A stretch of DNA of 64,000 bases from Bacteroidales bacterium (GTDB lineage: Bacteria; Bacteroidota; Bacteroidia; Bacteroidales; UBA932), in NCBI GenBank assembly GCA_015060335.1, contig SUYR01000001.1, positions 62,001 through 126,000 on the forward strand. Reading direction: 5' to 3'. The translations under genes and the position numbers were made by a program. How positions within the stretch are numbered: the stretch's first letter is position 1; every line of letters begins with the position of its first letter. The notes under the pieces were generated by a model. It saw nothing but the letters and a program-made list of their open reading frames with translations. It had not been told where the DNA came from and did not search any database. This document shows, in pieces, positions 1 to 7,363 of this stretch.

Positions 1-1033
1 TACATGAAGGGAGAAAAATACTCCTTTACTGCTCTTGTGAACAGTCGTGATACCGTTTATGCTGAAGTATGGGCAGGAGCCAATGAAATGGGTTTTGTGA
101 TAGCCAATAATGTATCATATAACATAAATACCAGGAAGTATGACAATCCTTCTCGTAACGGTTATGTCATGAAGGATGCCCTTGGTGTCTGTGCGACTGT
201 CGATGACTTTGAGGATTTTATCAGACAGATGCAGGTGCCGAGGGGTACAAGAGCCAATTTTGCGGTAATCGACGCTCAGGGGTGCTGCATATTTCGAGGT
301 TGGCGATGAAAGGTATTTCCGCTTTGATGTGATGGATTCTCCAAACGGATACCTTTACCGCACCAATTTCTCTGTTGCGGGCGTAGAGGACAAGGGTGCC
401 GGCTATATCAGATATGCGGCAGCTCAGAAACTCTTCGAGGAGAAGGGAGGAGATTTCACCCCGGGATGGATTCTGGACAACCCTGCAAGGTCTTTCTATC
501 ATGGTCTCATGCAGACAGACCTTAAGGACAGAAGCGATAAGGAACTCGGGAACGGTTATGTGATAAGTCAGGATTATATCCCCCGCTATACCACCACTTC
601 TTCGATAGTGTTTGAAGGAGTGAATCCGGGTGACGATCCGAGAAAGACAATTCTGTGGAGTACGATAGGTTATGCTCCGTGTTCATATGCCATTCCTGTC
701 TGGGTGGGAGCTGAAGGAGATATTCCGGCCTGCCTTTCTATGGACGGAAAGTCTTTGGCTCCGGCAAATTCTCTGGCAATGGACCTTAAGGGAGTCGTGT
801 TCCCTGTGACAAGAGGCAGCGGCAACAAATACCTGGACTATCTCACTCTCCGCAGGGATATTCTTCCGGAAGTCACTAAGGCAGAGGACAAGGAGATCGC
901 AGAGGGAGACAAACTGAAGAAACTGCTTGACGGCAAGGGATTTGACCTTGAGGCAATACGGGAATTCAACAAGAAGGCAGACAAGCGTTTCGAGGCTTTC
1001 TGCGAAAAGATGAAAAAGGTTATAAACAAATAA
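1..1033 (+). pseudogene. C45-like (acyl-CoA:6-APA acyltransferase family) hydrolase, 5'-partial and frameshifted
   Basis: The reading frame is open to the left edge, so the N-terminus, where this Ntn-hydrolase family carries its signal peptide and nucleophilic Cys, lies outside the window. The visible part (KYSFTALVNSRDTV, then WAGANEMGFVIANNVSYN) resembles the body of C45 autoproteolytic acyltransferases/hydrolases, which act on amide bonds of acylated amino acids or small peptides. The frame breaks near base 283: reading 1-282, skipping T283 and continuing gives AQGAAYFEVGDERYFRFDV and then the downstream open frame to the stop at 1033. So a single inserted base separates two halves of one protein. 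It may be a real mutation or a sequencing error. The stop lies 2 nt before the GltS gene, so it heads or sits inside that operon. The family call is moderate; the frameshift is clear. Confidence 0.72.
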
Positions 1034-1035
1034 TT

Positions 1036-2361
1036 ATGGAAACATTCACACCTTGGACTATAGTAGTCGACTTGGGAATCATCTCGGCGCTTATGCTTCT
1101 TGGAAAGCTTATAAGGGTCAAGGTGAAAGGCATTCAGAGATTTCTGATTCCTCCTGCAGTACTTGCCGGAATCATGGCCCTTATTCTTGGACCGGAAGTT
1201 CTGGGATGGTTGCCGCTGTCCGGCAGTCTGGGTACATATGCAGGTATCCTCATTGCATTTGTATTTGCATCACTCCCTTTTACATCCACATCCAAGGCCA
1301 GAGAAGTAGCGAAGGTAAAGAGGATGTGGGGATATTCTCAGGGAGGAATGCTTCTGCAGTGGGCTTTCGGAGGACTTATCGGAATCTTGCTTCTCGGACA
1401 GATATGGCCTTTGAATGATTCATTCGGAATAACAATGCCGGCGGGCTTCTGCGGCGGGCATGGAAGTGCTGCGGCTTTGGGCGATGCCTTTGCGAATTTC
1501 GGTCAGGAGGAAGTGCTAACCCTTGCAATGACCTCTGCTACCGTCGGTATAATTTGTTCTATCGTCATCGGTCTGGTATTTCTCAGAATAGGTACCAAAA
1601 GAGGATATTCTGCATGTCTTACGGAAGCGGAACGTCTGCCGGAAGAACTTCGTACAGGCCTTGTACCTGAGGAAAGCCGCAAGAGTCTGGGTGAGGGCAT
1701 GTTCTCTACCATCTCCATCTCTACGCTGACCTTCAATCTGTCTGTCATTGCTTTGGCTGTGCTGGGCGGCTATCTTGTGAGCCGTGGTGTCGCGAAGGTG
1801 GCTCCGTCCCTCGAACTGCCTGTGTTCAGCTGTGCATATATCGTGGGTATATTGATGAAACTGGCGTATGACAAGGCAGGGGTGACGAAGAGGATATGTC
1901 CGGAGACGACCTCAAGCCTCAGCGGTATGTTCACGGACTATCTTGTGGCATTCGGTATCGCCTCTATCAAGATATCTGTTGTAACACAGTACCTTGTTCC
2001 TATGCTGATACTTCTGGCGGCAGGACTGCTGTTTACCGCGCTTTATATATTCCTGGCTTCCAAATATATCTTCAAGGAGTACTGGTTTGAGAAGGCTATG
2101 TTCTCGTGGGGATGGTTTACGGGTACGATGGCAATGGGAATGGCGCTGCTCAGGATTGCAGATCCGGAAGGCAGGAGCCATTGTGTGGACCATTATGCGA
2201 TAGCCTACATATTCATCGCTCCGGTGGAGATTGCGCTCATCACATTTGCACCTGTCATATTCTCAAGTGGATACGGACTGCTCTTTTCAGGAATCTGCGC
2301 AGTGGTAGGTCTGTCGCTAATGACATATATGCTTTACAATAAAAAAGTATCCAAGGAATGA
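1036..2361 (+). CDS. gltS: Sodium/glutamate symporter, GltS family
   Basis: This 441-residue protein is almost entirely hydrophobic helices, with a central glycine-rich re-entrant-loop motif GFCGGHGSAAALGDAF (about residues 137-152) that is typical of GltS carriers. The second half contains a related ETTSSLSGMFTDYL segment, matching the inverted-repeat fold of the family. GltS proteins import glutamate with sodium across the inner membrane. The length is somewhat above the 400 residues of E. coli GltS. It starts 2 nt after the preceding hydrolase and overlaps the next gene by 4 nt (ATGA), so it is co-transcribed and probably translationally coupled. Context suggests uptake of glutamate or a related product released by the neighbouring hydrolases. 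The exact substrate is inferred. Confidence 0.9.
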   Translation: METFTPWTIVVDLGIISALMLLGKLIRVKVKGIQRFLIPPAVLAGIMALILGPEVLGWLPLSGSLGTYAGILIAFVFASLPFTSTSKAREVAKVKRMWGYSQGGMLLQWAFGGLIGILLLGQIWPLNDSFGITMPAGFCGGHGSAAALGDAFANFGQEEVLTLAMTSATVGIICSIVIGLVFLRIGTKRGYSACLTEAERLPEELRTGLVPEESRKSLGEGMFSTISISTLTFNLSVIALAVLGGYLVSRGVAKVAPSLELPVFSCAYIVGILMKLAYDKAGVTKRICPETTSSLSGMFTDYLVAFGIASIKISVVTQYLVPMLILLAAGLLFTALYIFLASKYIFKEYWFEKAMFSWGWFTGTMAMGMALLRIADPEGRSHCVDHYAIAYIFIAPVEIALITFAPVIFSSGYGLLFSGICAVVGLSLMTYMLYNKKVSKE

Positions 2362-3809
2362 AACGATTGTTTCTCATAGTTGCTTTTGCAGTGCTGTGCT
2401 GTATGCCTTCTTCTGCGCGCAAGATGCCGAGGGCGAAGCAGGTAAACGCAGGTACGGCCTATATCGATTCCTCTTTTGCCATTTACGATGCCATGCAGAA
2501 GGAGATTCACTCTTTAGCTGAGCTGGGGTATCTGGAATTCAAGAGCAGCGGACTGCTGGCTGATCATCTGGAAGGGCATGGTTTCAAGGTAGAACGTGGC
2601 GTGGCAGGAATACCCACGGCATTCATTGCAAGATATGGAAGCGGCAGTCCGGTAATAGGCTTGCTCGCAGAATATGATGCACTTCCTGGTATGTCACAGG
2701 ATACAGTTGCTTATAAGAAGCCTCTTGTTGATGGCGGTTCCGGGCACGGATGCGGACATAACCTGCTTGGTACGGGCTCTGTTGCAGGAGCTGTGGCAAT
2801 TTCCAAATGGCTTGCCCAGGGGCATGAAGGGACTGTTGTCCTGTTCGGCTGTCCTGCTGAAGAAGGCGGTGGAGGAAAGGCCTATATGGCTCGCGAAGGC
2901 TGTTTTGATGGTGTTGATGCCATACTTGACTGGCATCCTGATATATGTAATCTTGTAAATGTGGAAAGCGGACTGGCAAATGTGCAGATGCGATTCACAT
3001 TCCACGGCATTTCTTCTCACGCTTCGAGTGCGCCAGAGAAGGGACGCTCTGCCCTTGATGCTGTGGAGGCGTTCAATTACATGATCAATCTCATGAGGGA
3101 GCATGTTCCGGACGGCACGAGGATACATTATGTGATTACTGACGGAGGAAAGGCTCCTAATGTCGTGCCCGAGCGCGCACAGGTCCTGTATTATTTCAGG
3201 AACAGAAGCCGTGCTGTCGTGGAGGACCTCAAGGAGCGTGCTCTCAAGGCTGCCGAGGGTGCTGCTCTGGGAACTGGCACAAAGATGGAATTTGAGGTGG
3301 TTTCCGGCAATTTTGAGCGACTTTATAACGAGAGACTGTCGTCGGTACTTCAGAAGAATCTTGAGGCCGTAGGAGGCGTTAAATACGACGAAAGGGAGAT
3401 GGCTTTTGCGAAGGAGATGCTGAAGGCTTCCGGTATAACCGATCTGTCCGTTCTGGACAAGCCCGGGACAGTCCTGCCATTGGGGGCGGATTATCCTACA
3501 TTGAAGGGAGTCTCAAGCGATGTGGGCAATGTCACATGGGTGGCTCCCGTGGCAAGCTTCAGGGCTGCGACATTCGTTCCGGCCGGGCTAGGGCATTGCT
3601 GGCAGTTCACCTCGAGCGGAGGTACCACCATCGGAACAAAAGGAATCATGAATGTGGCGAAGGTTATGTTCTTTACCGCGTACGACTTGTATAATTCTCC
3701 GGAGACCGTTGGGGAAATCAAGGAAGAATTTCATCTAAGAAGGGGTGAGGACTTTGTCTTTACGCCGTTGATCGGTGACAGGCAACCTCCGCTGGATTAT
3801 CGAAAATAA
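2358..3809 (+). CDS. Exported M20 amidohydrolase, AbgB-like
   Basis: 483 residues with an N-terminal signal peptide (MKRLFLIVAFAVLCCMPSSA). Metal-ligand motifs of the M20 family are present: a GHGCGHN segment, the catalytic pair in PAEEGGGGKAYM, and a dimerisation-domain start GISSHASSAPEKGRSALDA. This arrangement is closest to p-aminobenzoyl-glutamate hydrolase subunit B and related N-acyl amino-acid amidohydrolases, which split an amide bond to release an amino acid. The signal peptide implies periplasmic action. The start overlaps the gltS stop by 4 nt. A hydrolase that frees an amino acid beside a glutamate carrier suggests extracytoplasmic release followed by import. The substrate cannot be fixed from sequence. 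Confidence 0.87.
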   Translation: MKRLFLIVAFAVLCCMPSSARKMPRAKQVNAGTAYIDSSFAIYDAMQKEIHSLAELGYLEFKSSGLLADHLEGHGFKVERGVAGIPTAFIARYGSGSPVIGLLAEYDALPGMSQDTVAYKKPLVDGGSGHGCGHNLLGTGSVAGAVAISKWLAQGHEGTVVLFGCPAEEGGGGKAYMAREGCFDGVDAILDWHPDICNLVNVESGLANVQMRFTFHGISSHASSAPEKGRSALDAVEAFNYMINLMREHVPDGTRIHYVITDGGKAPNVVPERAQVLYYFRNRSRAVVEDLKERALKAAEGAALGTGTKMEFEVVSGNFERLYNERLSSVLQKNLEAVGGVKYDEREMAFAKEMLKASGITDLSVLDKPGTVLPLGADYPTLKGVSSDVGNVTWVAPVASFRAATFVPAGLGHCWQFTSSGGTTIGTKGIMNVAKVMFFTAYDLYNSPETVGEIKEEFHLRRGEDFVFTPLIGDRQPPLDYRK

Positions 3810-3833
3810 GTTCTAATCAAATATTTTACTAAA

Positions 3834-5258
3834 ATGAAAAAGTATCTTGTTCTTCTGCTTACAGCGGTAGCGGTGGCTGTATCCTGCAATAACGACAAAG
3901 AGGAAGCTGTGGTTTATCCTATGTTCTGGACATGGTTGGAAGACCTTCCGGGAGTGGATATGGAAGCTTCATTCAAGGCAATGCATGAGGCCGGAATCGA
4001 GGGCGTCATGCTTCACGCAGTCTCTCCCGAAGATTATAAGAGAGATATCGAAATTGCCAGAAAATATGGTATAACTGTCTATGCATGGCTGTGGACTCTC
4101 AACCCTCCACGTCAGGACAGGCCTCAGATGCTTGAGACTCTCCCTCATTGGTTTGATGTGAACCGTGAAGGAAAAAGCCTTACGGAGTACAAGGCTTATG
4201 TGAGCTCATACAAGTTCATGTGTCCTAATCTTCCGGAAGTTCAGCAGAATCTGGTTGACAGGGTTACAGCTCTTTGCCAGATAGACGGCATCGAGGGTAT
4301 CTGTCTGGATTATTGCCGACTGGTGGATGTTGTGCTGCCTGTTTCCCTCAGCTACAACTATAAGATCAGACAGGACGGTGAAGTGTTCCCACAGTGGGAC
4401 TTCGGCTATCATCCTTCAATGCTCAAGGAGTTCATGGACAAATACGGCTATGATCCTCGCGAAAAGGAAGATCCGTCAAGGGATGCCAAGTGGCAGCAGT
4501 TCCGTTGCGACAAGGTGACAGAATGTGCGAATCTCATGGCAGAGACAGCGCGTAAATATGGTAGAGTTGTAACTGCGTCTCCGTTTGCGACTCCAAAGGT
4601 GGCTTCCTTCATGGTTGCTCAGGATTGGGGCAAATGGGATCTGGATATCGTATTCCCTATGCTCTATACCGATTTCTATACACAGGAGCCGGGATTTGCA
4701 TATGACGGTACCATTGAGAACAACAGGGACAAGAATCCTAAGACAGTGCTTGGAGTTGGTCTCGACACAGAGCTTGGTGGCGCTCCTGAGAACATTTTCG
4801 AGAAGATGGACAATGCCTTCAAGGCAGGAGCTCAGGCTGTTTCCCTCTACACGATTGCCGGACTCAACACTCCGGAGCTTCGAGCTCAGTTCAAGGAGTA
4901 TTCTGACAGCCTCCGTGCAGTGCGTGCGGCAAATGGCGGAAAGGTGCCTTATGAGAAGGTTGACACCGTGAGCCTCGATCCGTTCACACACAAGGGTCTG
5001 ATGGCAGTTGTAGAGAGAAATCTCCAGCGTCTTGCAGCAGGCGAGCAGATCCATGAGAAGAGCATCAACGGAATGGTTGCCGATGATCCTGCAAAGGTTT
5101 ATCCTGCTCTCGATCTTACAGATTATCAGCTCGTATTCGAGAACGAACGAATCAAGAAGTACCGTGTAAGCGACAAGGCAAGCGGCAAGTCATTCGACGT
5201 GATCTTCATCGTTTACGGCGAGGTCATTTCCGGCTGGGATGCCCGCCTGGTGGAATAA
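3834..5258 (+). CDS. Lipoprotein with glycosyl-hydrolase-10-like TIM barrel
   Basis: 474 residues beginning with a lipoprotein signal (MKKYLVLLLTAVAVAVSC, lipid-attached Cys at 18). The body reads as a TIM barrel of the GHL10/DUF187-like kind: MFWTWLEDLPG at the first strand, repeated EGVMLHAVSPEDYKRD and GIEGICLDYCRL strands, and a late FPMLYTDFY strand. Such proteins are annotated as family-10-like glycosyl hydrolases; biochemical proof is scarce. The gene follows the M20 hydrolase by 24 nt and closes the operon. A palindromic repeat starts directly after its stop. The fold is fairly secure, the reaction is not. It could act on peptidoglycan or on a host glycan whose amide-linked part is handled by its neighbours. 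Confidence 0.75.
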   Translation: MKKYLVLLLTAVAVAVSCNNDKEEAVVYPMFWTWLEDLPGVDMEASFKAMHEAGIEGVMLHAVSPEDYKRDIEIARKYGITVYAWLWTLNPPRQDRPQMLETLPHWFDVNREGKSLTEYKAYVSSYKFMCPNLPEVQQNLVDRVTALCQIDGIEGICLDYCRLVDVVLPVSLSYNYKIRQDGEVFPQWDFGYHPSMLKEFMDKYGYDPREKEDPSRDAKWQQFRCDKVTECANLMAETARKYGRVVTASPFATPKVASFMVAQDWGKWDLDIVFPMLYTDFYTQEPGFAYDGTIENNRDKNPKTVLGVGLDTELGGAPENIFEKMDNAFKAGAQAVSLYTIAGLNTPELRAQFKEYSDSLRAVRAANGGKVPYEKVDTVSLDPFTHKGLMAVVERNLQRLAAGEQIHEKSINGMVADDPAKVYPALDLTDYQLVFENERIKKYRVSDKASGKSFDVIFIVYGEVISGWDARLVE

Positions 5259-5367
5259 CCCCGCCATTTAACTCGCTAATAATCAGGTGTATATGGAAAA
5301 TCGATTCCCCAGTTGCGGGGAATCGATTTTCTATAATGCACTGTTAGTCAGCGATTTGGCTGCCAGG
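5259..5367. repeat. Palindromic intergenic element, copy 1
   Basis: A perfect 14-bp stem (5297-5310 with 5317-5330, arm AAAATCGATTCCCC, 6-nt loop) sits at the centre of a longer imperfect palindrome. The right tail reads GTTAGTCAGCGATTTGGCTG and then CCAGG; the left flank (CCGCCATTTAACTCGC) is a degenerate reverse complement of it. The same architecture recurs five more times in the window. This copy starts immediately after the stop at 5258, so it could act as a 3' stem-loop. The rest of the gap to 5511 is AT-rich and shows no gene. Confidence 0.85.
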
Positions 5368-5511
5368 TTAAAATATATCTATTCCCGCATTCCTTCTGTC
5401 AAAGCTTTTTCTACCTGAACTTTCCGTCCAAGAGTCAAGTTTTCGTCTGCAAATTTGGATATTTCAAAAAAATACTATAATTGCTCGGTGTACCATTAAT
5501 ATATTGACCTT

Positions 5512-6825
5512 ATGAGAAATTTAGTATTCTTGGTCATCGTTATGACCTTATTCATGGGTTGTTCCCTGAAACAGCATGACAAGACACCAGAAGTCAAGGG
5601 TCCTATTACTATTATGTCGCCGGAGCAGACACAGACCCTTCCTGTTCTATCTATCAATAAGGTTCAGAAGCAATATATCAGCAGCGGAAGTGTATTTGCC
5701 TTCAACTGCATGAAGACAATGTACGCAGCTGCGGAAGGTAAGGATATGCTGTTCTCGCCGTTAAGTCTGCAATATGCACTTGCTATGGCTGCAAATGGAG
5801 CCAGTGGGGACACGTTGAAGGAAATTGTGGATGCTCTCGGATACGATGGCAATCTACATGAGATCAATGCTTACATGAATATCCTGCTTGAACAGTTGCC
5901 GGCTCTGGACGATAATGTCGAGATAAAGGTGACAGACGCATTACTGGTAAATGAGGATGTCAAAGTTCTGAAAGATTTTCAGGATATTATGAATAAGGAA
6001 TATTATGCGCCGGTAGAATATGTGGACCTTGATGACAAGGCTGTTACAGTCAGCAGAGTCAATGATTGGGCAAGTCTGTGTACAGATGGCTTTATCGATC
6101 CGTTTATCAGTGCGGATGAACTTGATGAAAACCTGCTGGCCTTGATTCTTAATGCGTTGTATTTTAAGGCACCATGGGCAGAGGTCGGCGGAGTGCAGAT
6201 GTTTTTTCCGGAGGCTACTCGACTTTCTCAGCCTTTTTATCGTGCAGATGAGAAGCCGGTCAGCGTTGATTATATGTTAACGTCAAAATATCTTAGATAT
6301 GCAAAGAAGGACGGTTATCAGGCAGTAGAATTGCCGTATTCTGATGGCAAATTTGCTATGTATATTCTGCTCCCTGATTCAAATGACGAGCATGTGTTGG
6401 CAGATATTATGGACAGACTATCGGAGGGAGAATGGAATGGTTTGATAGAGTCTTTGTCTGAAGGTCCTGAAGTTCATTTAAGTCTTCCAAAATTTGAAAC
6501 AACGGGGAAATATAGGTTTAAGGAGTTCCTTCAGTCTCTCGGGATTGAGAAGGCATTCGTTTCTGATGAAGCGGAGTTCGATAAGATCTTGGATGGCGGT
6601 AATGAGGCGGTTTATATAAGTGATATTATTCAGAAATCCAGAATTAAGGTTACAGAATGGGGAACCGAGGCTGCGTCTGTAACTATAGAGCAGATGGCCG
6701 GCGCGCTCCCTCCAGAGGAACATGATGAGGTTTTCTTCACAGCAGATCACCCGTTTGTTTATACGATTGCAGAGAGGACATCCGGTGTCGTTCTTTTTGC
6801 CGGACTCTTTGCTGGAGTTCAATAA
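5512..6825 (+). CDS. Serpin-family lipoprotein
   Basis: 437 residues with a lipoprotein signal (lipobox Cys at 17 in LFMGCS), so probably anchored in the envelope. Serpin signatures follow in order: LLALILNALYFKAPWAE (strand s6B/helix F region), an AMYILLPD strand, HLSLPKFE, the hinge EWGTEAASVT (Gly at 384) and the C-terminal DHPFVYTI and GVVLFAGLF strands. The hinge keeps the small residues needed for loop insertion, so it is predicted to be an inhibitory serpin, a suicide inhibitor of serine or cysteine proteases. Counting from the hinge puts the scissile bond around AGA-LPP, with small residues at P1. That would suit elastase-like proteases. The gene stands alone between palindromic repeats; protection against host or competitor proteases is inference. 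Confidence 0.93.
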   Translation: MRNLVFLVIVMTLFMGCSLKQHDKTPEVKGPITIMSPEQTQTLPVLSINKVQKQYISSGSVFAFNCMKTMYAAAEGKDMLFSPLSLQYALAMAANGASGDTLKEIVDALGYDGNLHEINAYMNILLEQLPALDDNVEIKVTDALLVNEDVKVLKDFQDIMNKEYYAPVEYVDLDDKAVTVSRVNDWASLCTDGFIDPFISADELDENLLALILNALYFKAPWAEVGGVQMFFPEATRLSQPFYRADEKPVSVDYMLTSKYLRYAKKDGYQAVELPYSDGKFAMYILLPDSNDEHVLADIMDRLSEGEWNGLIESLSEGPEVHLSLPKFETTGKYRFKEFLQSLGIEKAFVSDEAEFDKILDGGNEAVYISDIIQKSRIKVTEWGTEAASVTIEQMAGALPPEEHDEVFFTADHPFVYTIAERTSGVVLFAGLFAGVQ

Positions 6826-6830
6826 TTTCC

Positions 6831-6937
6831 CCTGGCACTTAAGTGTCTGAGTTTGAGTGAGTTATGTGTTTGAGGGTCGGCAATTTTACCGACCCTCAAA
6901 TACGTAATTGATTGATATGTAGCGGGTTAGGCGGCAT
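6831..6937. repeat. Palindromic intergenic element, copy 2, variant core
   Basis: The flanks match the family (left CCTGGCACTTAAG, right AGCGGGTTAGGCGGCA), but the central hairpin differs. Here a 12-bp perfect stem TTTGAGGGTCGG (6869-6880) pairs with 6889-6900 around an 8-nt loop, instead of the ATTCCCC core of the other copies. It starts 5 nt after the serpin stop. The stretch from 6938 to 6986 shows no other feature. Confidence 0.75.
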
Positions 6938-6986
6938 GCGCATTGTTTGTTAACAATCAGAAGAAACGGTCAGTAGTGGGAATCTT

Positions 6987-7263
6987 TCATGTGCTCAAGA
7001 ACGGTGTCGACGTTCTTGTCGTTTCTATGAGAAGTTTTCTCATTTCTGCCTGATTGTATTCAATAAGCTCGACCCTGTTATGTAAATTGGAGTCTTGATA
7101 AATTAATTGCCGAATCGTAGTGAACGTTCGCATATTCTGAATATTAACAGCAATTGCAGATTCGCTTCTCAGCACACTGCTGAGCGTGACAATCAGTTTT
7201 CTGTAAATGCATAGGGGCGATATTTCAGATGTTGACCCTGTCGTAAGTTTAAGGTCGCAATTC
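6987..7263 (-). pseudogene. Remnant of an ORF6N-domain (phage antirepressor-like) gene
   Basis: Read on the minus strand, the upstream part translates as RQGQHLKYRPYAFTEN and a second frame continues as VTLSSVLRSESAIAVNIQ, then MRTFTTIRQLIYQDSNLHNR and about 25 more residues. This order (KYxPYAFTE, then LSSVLRSxxAIxVNIxIMRTF) is that of the ORF6N domain found in phage and mobile-element regulators. A stop and frame change fall between the two parts at about 7192-7200, and the N-terminal half is missing, cut off at the next palindromic repeat. So this is a decayed fragment, not a working gene. I infer a past phage or mobile-element insertion. Confidence 0.68.
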
Positions 7264-7282
7264 CGACCTTAAACATTCTTCC

Positions 7283-7361
7283 ATATAAAAAATCGACTCC
7301 CCGGTTACGGGGAATCGATTTTCTGTAACACGCTGCGAATCAGCGATTTATCTGCCAGACT
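7283..7361. repeat. Palindromic intergenic element, copy 3, left half lost
   Basis: The core arms are 7289-7302 and 7309-7322 (AAAATCGACTCCCC against GGGGAATCGATTTT, one mismatch, 6-nt loop). The right tail GCTGCGAATCAGCGATTT followed by CTGCCAG ends 3 nt before the SecDF stop. The left flank expected of the family is absent and is replaced by the ORF6N remnant. Confidence 0.8.
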
Positions 7362-7363
7362 TG

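Noticed and set aside
7236..7276. Hairpin GTTTAAGGTCG/CGACCTTAAAC as a terminator of secDF or serpin
   Set aside because: It falls in the reading frame of the ORF6N remnant and has no T run in either direction that would fit termination.
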